DNA of 5,468 nt. Source: Caryophanales bacterium UBA2753 (GTDB taxonomy: Bacteria; Bacillota_I; Bacilli_A; RFN20; CAG-826). The notes below the pieces were generated by a model that made no database searches, was not told where the DNA came from, and saw only the letters and a list, made by a program, of their open reading frames with translations. The stretch spans positions 2,093-7,560 of the forward strand of contig DEJH01000055.1 in the NCBI GenBank assembly GCA_002353275.1, written 5' to 3'. Shown here one piece after another: positions 1-5,468 of this stretch. Position 1 is the first letter of the stretch; every line of letters starts with the position of its first letter. The position numbers and the translations under genes are program-made.

Positions 1-579
1 CTTGTCGCTGGAGAAACTGTTGATTTACCAAAATTCGACTTCAAAGCCGGACACCGTGTTAAAGGAAGAACATTAAGAGTTCCTGAAAATCAACCAATCA
101 TTATCGAAGGTATTCACGCTCTTAACGACAGAATGACTGAATCAATTCCTCAACACCAAAAATTCAAAATCTTCATTGCTCCACAGGGACAAATCAATAT
201 TGATAACCACAACCCTCTTAGCTTGACTGATTTAAGATTATTAAGAAGAATTGTCCGTGACTATCAATTTAGAGGCTCTTCAGCATTAGAAACCATGAGC
301 ATGTGGGCTAGTGTTCGTAAAGGTGAATTCAAATGGATTTATAACACCCAAGAAGGTGCTAATTATGTCTTCAACTCCTTCTTACCAGAAGAATTATCGG
401 TCATGAAGAAATATGCGATGCCACTTCTTCAAGCAATCGAACAAGAAAATCCATATTTCCCAGTCGCCGAACGTCTCATCAGAATGCTCAAATTCTTCGA
501 TGACATGCCTGATGAATGGGTCCCATGTAACTCCATCTTAAGAGAATTCATTGGTGGCTCTTGTTACGCTGACGTGTAA
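1..579 (+). CDS. Nucleoside (uridine-type) kinase, C-terminal part; 5' end outside the window
   Basis: The frame is open from the first base, so the true start lies upstream; Met at 133 is internal, because the 44 codons before it are typical of the family. The visible 192 residues match the C-terminal half of the Bacillota nucleoside kinases of the phosphoribulokinase/uridine kinase superfamily, which phosphorylate nucleosides with ATP or GTP in the cytoplasm. Recognisable blocks are LPKFDF (residues 9-14 of the fragment), the strand-plus-motif IIIEGIHALN (33-42), RLLRRIVRDYQFRG (80-93) and the family-ending block NSILREFIGG (178-187). Known relatives often carry N-terminal TGS and threonyl-tRNA-synthetase-like domains and reach about 550 residues; the P-loop and those domains, if present, are outside. 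The gene ends with tandem stops TAA TAG followed by a hairpin terminator. Sampled lines are 38-45% GC, higher than sampled addA lines (28-32%), perhaps reflecting expression level. The exact substrate cannot be read from the sequence. Confidence 0.92.
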   Translation, partial: LVAGETVDLPKFDFKAGHRVKGRTLRVPENQPIIIEGIHALNDRMTESIPQHQKFKIFIAPQGQINIDNHNPLSLTDLRLLRRIVRDYQFRGSSALETMSMWASVRKGEFKWIYNTQEGANYVFNSFLPEELSVMKKYAMPLLQAIEQENPYFPVAERLIRMLKFFDDMPDEWVPCNSILREFIGGSCYADV

Positions 580-595
580 TAGAAAAATCAAAGCA

Positions 596-624
596 AAAAA
601 GGCTTCCTTCTAGGAAGTCTTTTT
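596..624. terminator. Rho-independent terminator between convergent genes
   Basis: A stem of GGCTTCC (601-607) with GGAAGTC (613-619) around the loop TTCTA is preceded by an A run (595-600) and followed by TTTTT (620-624). It starts 16 bases after the kinase stop and ends 2 bases before the stop codon of the minus-strand gene, so it can serve both units. In the plus-strand transcript position 602/618 is a G-U wobble and the 7-bp stem is intact. In the minus-strand transcript the same position becomes an A-C mismatch, leaving 5 clean inner pairs, so termination may be weaker in that direction. Confidence 0.85.
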
Positions 625-626
625 CA

Positions 627-1736
627 TTACTTGTTTTTTATCAAATCAAACATCTGCATTTCACGTTTATGAATATTGATTAATTGTTGATAATATAAGC
701 TTCTCATCTCAAGATATTTTGCTTTGCCTTGATCATCGATTCTTTGGAAAAGAAGAGAGACAAACACCTTTTCAATTCTAAAGAATGACTCGTATAAATT
801 TAATAATGTTAAGTAATGGAAATAGCTCTTATTGCTATAAATAAGTAATGGGGTACTATGTAGGATTTCACTACTAGTCATATAAATTGAAGCATATTGA
901 TGTAAGCCCGCTAAAGATTGAAGTCCATCTCTAAAATTAAGTTTGAATTCTTTATTTTGGTTGAAATCATCAATCTTGGTTAACCAACCATATTCGATGA
1001 ATTTCTTCATATCTTTGCTCTTTAAGCCTAAAGAAGCCATCTCTTTTTTAATTTGTTCAAAAATTGCGTCTTGTTTTATTGTGTCTTTAATTCCGTTTTT
1101 ATAAGCGATTCCATATTCCATATGAGTGAGATAAGCATTAATCGCCACATCTTGATATTTATCTAAGATAATTAAGACCGACTCACATTCATGAAGAGTT
1201 CTCCACATCGAGAAGGCTTCGGTTTCATATCCATCACATAAAAGAGTTAAAGTACATCTAGCAATTGATAATGATTTAGTGAGTAAATCGACAATTAAAG
1301 TATTACTAGGATTATTTCTTGGATAGCGAGAAACAATATTAAGCATTAAATTAAGATATAACTCTAAAGAAGAAATTGGAGGCAAATACCTATTAGTGAG
1401 TTTTTCTTCTCTGTGATTATATAAAGATAAAGATAGATATTTATCAGCGGAAACATTAGAGAGCATCTCCACCATTTTTTCATCGTTTTTAAAGGCTTCG
1501 ATTTTTTGAGAATCAAACCCTCTAATCGCATAATTAAATTCACCGAGAATATAGAAAATTAATTCTAAAGAATTAATGTTAAACACAGGTTGGGAGGAGT
1601 TCCCATTATTTATTTCGTTAATTCCGTGATAAATATTTTCATAAACGTCATATAAAAAATCGAGATGAGGTTCTAGATTTTTATCTAATTTTAATAAGAA
1701 CGAACGGAATGTTTCCTTTTGAATTATTGAGTTCAT
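627..1736 (-). CDS. DUF5677-like protein of unknown function, last gene of the addA operon
   Basis: This is a 369-residue protein with no signal peptide or clear membrane segment, predicted to be largely helical and cytoplasmic. It resembles the DUF5677 family: the central block at residues 157-185 contains the pattern of a helix with Gly169, then EAFSMWRTLHE (173-183) with the Ala, Arg and Glu typical of that family, and a later block Y..S...LHST (285-295) fits the family's second conserved Ser/His region. This assignment rests on remembered motifs rather than a search. No catalytic function is established for the family. The start is well supported: the ATG overlaps the addA stop by one base (TAATG), with AAGGAGG 7 bases upstream, so translation is probably coupled to addA. 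The gene ends 2 bases from the shared terminator. A regulator, toxin-like or HEPN-type helical protein are possible alternatives that I cannot separate. Confidence 0.8.
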   Translation of the reverse strand: MNSIIQKETFRSFLLKLDKNLEPHLDFLYDVYENIYHGINEINNGNSSQPVFNINSLELIFYILGEFNYAIRGFDSQKIEAFKNDEKMVEMLSNVSADKYLSLSLYNHREEKLTNRYLPPISSLELYLNLMLNIVSRYPRNNPSNTLIVDLLTKSLSIARCTLTLLCDGYETEAFSMWRTLHECESVLIILDKYQDVAINAYLTHMEYGIAYKNGIKDTIKQDAIFEQIKKEMASLGLKSKDMKKFIEYGWLTKIDDFNQNKEFKLNFRDGLQSLAGLHQYASIYMTSSEILHSTPLLIYSNKSYFHYLTLLNLYESFFRIEKVFVSLLFQRIDDQGKAKYLEMRSLYYQQLINIHKREMQMFDLIKNK

Positions 1737-4700
1737 TATTTAACCTCCTTGATTTCTCCGGTGATAGCCGCTAGTAAATACATTTTTATCGGTTTATCAG
1801 TCACTTTTTTGATGTAATCTTTATAAATGTTTAATTGACGAACATATTCAATTTCATCAATGTTCTTTAATTTAAAATCAATAATATCGACTTCGTTGTC
1901 CTTAATAATTAAAGCATCGATATACCCTTCAATACCACTACTATTATCATAGAAATGATACTCGTGACGAACATCCTTATTTTTAACCCCTTTAAATAAA
2001 GGCGAGTTTTTAACATTATAAACATATTTTCTCATTTGTCTATTTTTAATATAGGAGAGATCATCACTTTCAAAATCGAGATGCTCTAAATAATAATGGA
2101 GTTCACTACCGAAAGAGAGGACAGCACTATCAACATCTTCCTCTCTCTCTTTAGAAGCTCTAGTGTGTTCTATTTCCTTATAAGGAATCTTTATTTCTTT
2201 TAAAGAGATTTTTTCAATCGCTTTCTCTTCTTCTTTGTTATTAAGCTCAGCTTTATTAATAGGGTAATCCGAATTATATTTATCGATTACATTTGAGAGA
2301 TTTAAGACATCATTAAAACAGATTGATTGGGTTGGTTTATTAAGCTTCTCTTTATGTTCTTTTTCTCCTCGGATAAGAATGATTTTTTCTTTCGCACGAG
2401 TAATTGCGACGTAAAGAAGTCTAATCTTTTCTTCAAAATCTTCTTTAATCATCTCTTCTTTAATGAGGTGGACTAAGATTGAATGTTTTTCATTAACGTT
2501 GCTTGGTAAAGAAATGCCATATCGATCAGAAAAGAGCATGCTGGTATTTAAGTCTTGTCGGTTAAATTGCTTATTTAACCCAGGATAATAGACAATTGGA
2601 TATTCAAGTCCTTTGGACTTATGAATATTAATTAAAGTGACAGAATCTTCTTGAGCGTCACTATCGCTATAATCAATATCTTCATCTAATTCGCTCAAAT
2701 CATCAAAATATTTAATGAAATCTTCTAACGTATAATTAAGTAAATCAAGAGAATCAGCAAGGGTTAAAAGATGCTCAAGTTTATGAACATTGCCATAATA
2801 TTGAGTAATTTTACTGATTTGAGAATAGATGTCGTATTCTTCATAAAGGGTTAATAAGACTTTCTTAATTGGTGCAAATCTTAATTTCTCTTTAATTAGT
2901 TCCATCTTTTGGGCAAATTCTTCTAATAAATAGGTTTTGTTTTTAAATATCTCATAGAGATAATCATCTCGATATTCATATAAGAAAGAACGCGCAATTG
3001 ACATATAAGCGTGACGATATTGATGTTCGTAATCATTTTGAAGAGAGTAATATAACATCCTCACTAAATTCTTCACGACTAAAATAACATCGCTTTTGAA
3101 GAGAGTCTCTTTTGATTCAACTTTAATTGGGATACCCGCTTCTGAAAATCTTCTTCTAATCTTTTCAAAAGCCGAACCGCGATCGATGATAATCGCAAAA
3201 TCTTTTAATGAACAATTACGTGTTGATTTACTTTCTTGATTATAAACTTGATATTTCTCAGCAATTTTATGAGTGATGTCATTAATTAAAATGTCACATT
3301 CTTTGTCGACTACTTCACTACTATTTTCATAGATGAAGGAATAGACTTCTGGTTTGTAATTGCAATTTGGTTTATTAATTTCATATTCTTCTCTACCAAA
3401 AATAAATTCGTGTCCGTTAGAATAATCAATCGCATTAGTATTTTTAGTCATTAATTGAGAGAATAATTCATTAACGAAATCAACCACTTCTTTTCTACTT
3501 CTATAAGAAGTATTTAAATCAATTTCTTCTCCACCTATATGTTTTTTATAATTCACATATTTCTCTTGGAAAATATGACAATCCGCTCCTCTAAAACGGT
3601 AAATTGATTGCTTAACATCTCCAACCATGTAGACATTATCTCGAGCAATAGAAGAGATAACGGTGTCTTGAATATCGTTAGTATCTTGATATTCATCCAC
3701 CATGATGTAATCAAAAGAAGATGAGATATCTTTACGGATATTTTCATCTTTTAATAAACGAAGAACAAATCTTGATATATCTCCAAAGGAATAACCGTTA
3801 TGTTCTTTTTTAAAGGCATCAAGTCGTTTTTCTGTTTCAATCGCAAGATTTACTAAAGTAATCGCGACTTCTTTAGTAGAGAGATATTTTTCTTTTAATT
3901 GTTCTAATGAACCGAAATCACTGTCTTTACTGACTTTAATCTTTTTATATAAATCAGCAATCGCGCTTCGATATTCTCCATCGTCGGTTTTATTTTTTGA
4001 ACTCTTTCTTGGGAAGTTCTCACTTAATGCCTGATATAACTCATCATAATCATTAATTGAAAGAAGATGATCAACAAAATCAATAATAGAAGTTGAGTCA
4101 TCAACATCTTCTAATTCATACGCTTTTTCTCTAATGAAATTAAGGTTATCTCTTATTTCTAAGAAATAATCTTTAATGAATTGATCAACATTTTTTTCTT
4201 GGAAGAAATTATTTTTAAGATAATCAAAATAAGCATAATTATCACCTTTTTTATCTCCAGCTTGGAGTAATTTTATGATGAAATCTTTTAATGCGTTTTC
4301 GTTTTTTGTGGCATAAGTTTCAATTAAAAGAAGGAAATCTTTATCTTCTTTTTCATATTTGTCTTCGAATACTTCATCTAAAAATAATTTTCTTTTGATT
4401 GATAGAACAGAATTATCGACGATTGATAAATCTTTAGAAATATTTAAGTAATAGAAATATTTTTTTGCTAAAAATAAAGAAAAAGCATCAAAAGTTTCGA
4501 TATGTGAATTATCAACTTCGCTCGCCAAAAATTTAGTTTCTTCATCATCAAGGAGTTTACTTCTTACGCGATCTTTCATTTCTGAGGCTGCGGCGTTAGT
4601 GAAAGTTAACACCAAAAATTTATCCAATGTTTTATCTTCTTTAGCAATTCGATATATACGTTCAGTTAAAACAGCGGTCTTACCACTACCAGCTCCAGCG

Positions 4701-4771
4701 CTAATTAAATAATTTGCCCCTTTAGCGGTTATTGCTCTTTCTTGATCGTTAGAAAATTTAATCTTGCTCAT
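1736..4771 (-). CDS. addA: AddA, helicase-nuclease subunit of the AddAB double-strand-break repair enzyme
   Basis: AddA is a superfamily 1 (UvrD/RecB-like) helicase with a C-terminal nuclease; with AddB it unwinds and resects double-strand ends to load RecA. All the helicase motifs are present: Q motif FSNDQ (6-10), Walker A AGAGSGKT (25-32, Lys31), Ia LTFTNAAA (55-62), Ib around ETFDAF (92-97), Walker B VDEYQDT (358-364), III GDVKQSIYRFRGAD (384-397), IV SYRSR (422-426), V INIHKSKGLEYP (714-725) and VI LYVAITRAKEK (786-796). The PDDEXK nuclease follows: ELHYYLEH (890-897, His892), GYID (949-952), DIIDFK (962-967, Asp965 and Lys967) and QLNIY (979-983). The active site looks intact, with DFK where DYK is more common. 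At 1011 residues it is about 220 shorter than the Bacillus subtilis protein (about 1230). No Trp occurs in the whole protein. The start is fixed by AAGGAG 10 bases upstream and by the 14-base overlap with the addB-like frame, matching the usual addB-addA order. Confidence 0.95.
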   Translation of the reverse strand: MSKIKFSNDQERAITAKGANYLISAGAGSGKTAVLTERIYRIAKEDKTLDKFLVLTFTNAAASEMKDRVRSKLLDDEETKFLASEVDNSHIETFDAFSLFLAKKYFYYLNISKDLSIVDNSVLSIKRKLFLDEVFEDKYEKEDKDFLLLIETYATKNENALKDFIIKLLQAGDKKGDNYAYFDYLKNNFFQEKNVDQFIKDYFLEIRDNLNFIREKAYELEDVDDSTSIIDFVDHLLSINDYDELYQALSENFPRKSSKNKTDDGEYRSAIADLYKKIKVSKDSDFGSLEQLKEKYLSTKEVAITLVNLAIETEKRLDAFKKEHNGYSFGDISRFVLRLLKDENIRKDISSSFDYIMVDEYQDTNDIQDTVISSIARDNVYMVGDVKQSIYRFRGADCHIFQEKYVNYKKHIGGEEIDLNTSYRSRKEVVDFVNELFSQLMTKNTNAIDYSNGHEFIFGREEYEINKPNCNYKPEVYSFIYENSSEVVDKECDILINDITHKIAEKYQVYNQESKSTRNCSLKDFAIIIDRGSAFEKIRRRFSEAGIPIKVESKETLFKSDVILVVKNLVRMLYYSLQNDYEHQYRHAYMSIARSFLYEYRDDYLYEIFKNKTYLLEEFAQKMELIKEKLRFAPIKKVLLTLYEEYDIYSQISKITQYYGNVHKLEHLLTLADSLDLLNYTLEDFIKYFDDLSELDEDIDYSDSDAQEDSVTLINIHKSKGLEYPIVYYPGLNKQFNRQDLNTSMLFSDRYGISLPSNVNEKHSILVHLIKEEMIKEDFEEKIRLLYVAITRAKEKIILIRGEKEHKEKLNKPTQSICFNDVLNLSNVIDKYNSDYPINKAELNNKEEEKAIEKISLKEIKIPYKEIEHTRASKEREEDVDSAVLSFGSELHYYLEHLDFESDDLSYIKNRQMRKYVYNVKNSPLFKGVKNKDVRHEYHFYDNSSGIEGYIDALIIKDNEVDIIDFKLKNIDEIEYVRQLNIYKDYIKKVTDKPIKMYLLAAITGEIKEVK
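1744..1750 (-). promoter_or_regulatory. Shine-Dalgarno site of the DUF5677-like gene, inside the addA 3' end
   Basis: The minus strand reads AAGGAGG here, 7 bases before the ATG at 1736. It lies inside the last addA codons (Lys-Glu-Val-Lys-stop). A perfect site at good spacing together with the TAATG overlap fixes the start of the downstream gene and indicates coupled translation. Confidence 0.88.
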
Positions 4772-5315
4772 CTTTTTTCATCTCCTTAGAAAGGTCAATA
4801 ACTTGGTCGTGTCTAACAAAACAAATATCCTTATATGAGCAATATAGACAAGCATTATCAAAACTAGAGAAATAAGATGGGGCAATATCAAAATTATTTT
4901 CTCTTAAATTTTTATCCAGTTCTCTATATGTATTAATATTATTTATTTTATTATAATTCAATAAATTATTATTTAAATTATTATCATATTTTTTACTTAA
5001 TTTTATATATGATTCAATCATTGGTTGATCATCATCTTCTTGAAATTTTATACTAGATATTCGGGATAAGTTACTCATAGTAGGGAATAATTTTTTATTA
5101 TTATCATTGATTGTTTTATTATCATTAATTGTTGAGACTTTTTTCAAATTTGACAAAAAATTATTTAAAGATGCCTTAGTTTGGCTTAAAATCATTTCAC
5201 TTGTTTCTTTTTTTGTAAAAATTTGTGGTGTTTTTGGATTTGAAAAATTTTTAATTTCATTATAATTTGGAGAAACTTTATATTCATAAAATTTAAATGG
5301 TGTTTCTGTTTTCAT
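4758..5315 (-). CDS. Chimeric ORF: AddB C-terminal iron-sulfur segment joined to an Asn-rich low-complexity N-terminus
   Basis: The 185-residue ORF has two unlike parts. Residues about 135-185 (DNA about 4758-4910) look like the extreme C-terminus of AddB: an IAPSYF block (144-149), then Cys156-x2-Cys159-x5-Cys165, the three clustered cysteines that in AddB hold a 4Fe-4S cluster with a fourth, distant cysteine. The position directly upstream of addA and the 14-base overlap support this. Residues 1-130 match nothing I recognise: they contain no AddB nuclease motifs (no G-x-x-DRID, no DYK, no QL-x-x-Y), are rich in Asn (23 of the first 129), Lys, Ser and Thr, and include a TINDNK repeat. Intact AddB is usually about 1100 residues or more. 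The ATG at 5315 has an A-rich leader without a Shine-Dalgarno, unlike the two downstream genes. I infer that an addB 3' end has been joined to unrelated AT-rich DNA, so the ORF as written may not exist in any cell. A very degenerate AddB is less likely. Confidence 0.6.
   Translation of the reverse strand: MKTETPFKFYEYKVSPNYNEIKNFSNPKTPQIFTKKETSEMILSQTKASLNNFLSNLKKVSTINDNKTINDNNKKLFPTMSNLSRISSIKFQEDDDQPMIESYIKLSKKYDNNLNNNLLNYNKINNINTYRELDKNLRENNFDIAPSYFSSFDNACLYCSYKDICFVRHDQVIDLSKEMKKDEQD
4782..4787 (-). promoter_or_regulatory. Shine-Dalgarno site of addA
   Basis: The minus strand reads AAGGAG here, 10 bases ahead of the addA ATG at 4771, within the last codons of the upstream addB-like frame. 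An ATG directly after the site (4781-4779) belongs to the addB frame and stops after seven codons, so it is not the addA start. Confidence 0.82.
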
Positions 5316-5468
5316 TTTTAAATTACTTTTATTTTAAATATATATTTTAAAAATAATAAATTAAATATTTTTATTAAGAATGATTTAGTTGAAGAAAAAG
5401 TTGAAATTTTACTATCATATTATTGCAATAAAAATTATATCAAATATCCAAATAATATTAATAATGAT
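4921..5468. other. Extremely AT-rich segment, probably foreign to the rest of the window
   Basis: Counting by hand, about 90 of 548 bases are G or C (about 16%), with 4921-4980 at 4 of 60. This compares with about 32% at 4801-4860 and 28-32% in sampled addA lines. Bases 4921-5315 carry the low-complexity part of the minus-strand ORF. Bases 5316-5468 hold no recognisable gene, no Shine-Dalgarno and no clear sigma-70 promoter. A plus-strand frame stays open from 5322 to the window end without an ATG and could be the edge of a gene. Composition, Asn-rich coding and an A-rich start context recall AT-rich eukaryotic microbes, but an AT-rich bacterium or plasmid is not excluded. Confidence 0.65.
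5101..5136. repeat. Imperfect 18-base tandem duplication in the AT-rich segment
   Basis: TTATCATTGATTGTT (5101-5115) recurs as TTATCATTAATTGTT (5119-5133) with one mismatch in 15 bases and a period of 18. On the minus strand it encodes the hexapeptide repeat TINDNK/TINDNN (residues 62-73 of the chimeric ORF). The period keeps the reading frame, which suggests that this part was or is coding in its source genome. Confidence 0.7.

Noticed and set aside
133..135. ATG as the start of the kinase gene
   Set aside because: The frame is open to base 1 and the 44 preceding codons carry conserved family blocks (LPKFDF, IIIEGIHALN), so this Met is internal.
1..1736. Use of a Mycoplasma-type code with TGA as Trp
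   Set aside because: All five Trp codons in the kinase fragment and the DUF5677-like gene are TGG, and no frame needs TGA read-through to stay open.
3553..3747. A 64-codon minus-strand frame inside addA
   Set aside because: It overlaps the helicase motif II-III region of addA in another frame, has no ribosome site of note, and its sequence is a shadow of the conserved addA codons.
4779..4781. Minus-strand ATG nearest the AAGGAG site as an alternative start
   Set aside because: It touches the ribosome site directly and its frame is that of the addB-like ORF, which stops after seven codons; the addA ATG at 4769-4771 has proper spacing and matches the family N-terminus.
4758..5315. A new small iron-sulfur protein partnering AddA in place of AddB
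   Set aside because: The cysteine motif and its surroundings are what the AddB C-terminus looks like, and the remaining part is low-complexity with a composition break. A junction explains this better than a novel protein, though the reads should decide.
1..5468. CRISPR arrays, tRNA or rRNA genes, insertion sequences, a defence island
   Set aside because: No spaced direct repeats, no tRNA or rRNA signatures, no transposase and no terminal inverted repeats were seen on reading both strands. AddA is a housekeeping repair helicase rather than a defence-only UvrD-like helicase, given the intact C-terminal nuclease and the adjoining AddB cysteine motif.

Overview
The window looks like DNA from a low-GC member of the Bacillota, of the Bacilli/Erysipelotrichia or Mollicutes-related type. 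The reasons are the AT-rich composition, strong Shine-Dalgarno sites, an AddAB-type recombination nuclease, and a nucleoside kinase of the kind found in that phylum. All five tryptophans in the kinase and the DUF5677-like protein are TGG, and every gene ends in TAA, so there is no sign that TGA is read as Trp. Genus-level placement is not possible from this sequence.

Layout from left to right. Bases 1-579 (+) are the last 192 codons of a uridine-kinase-like nucleoside kinase whose P-loop half lies outside the window. A hairpin with flanking A and T runs (596-624) separates it from a convergent minus-strand operon. Read in its own direction, that operon runs from an addB-like 3' end (about 4758-4900), through a complete addA (1736-4771), to a gene for a DUF5677-like protein of unknown function (627-1736). 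The junctions are tight. The addB frame overlaps addA by 14 bases, and addA and the DUF5677-like gene share one base in a TAATG stop/start with an AAGGAGG site ahead of it. AddA and AddB would together form the helicase-nuclease that processes double-strand ends for RecA. The third gene is translationally coupled to addA, but its role is unknown.

The right end is the odd part. Only about the last 45 residues of AddB, carrying the CxxC-x5-C iron-sulfur motif, are recognisable. Upstream of them, without a frame break, the ORF becomes an Asn-rich low-complexity sequence unlike AddB, GC falls to about 16% over 4921-5468, and the ORF's ATG has no Shine-Dalgarno. I read this as a junction with foreign, extremely AT-rich DNA, perhaps from a eukaryotic microbe. 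It is most simply an assembly chimera, less likely a real rearrangement. I found no convincing new defence or mobile system. The least-described real element is the gene coupled to addA.
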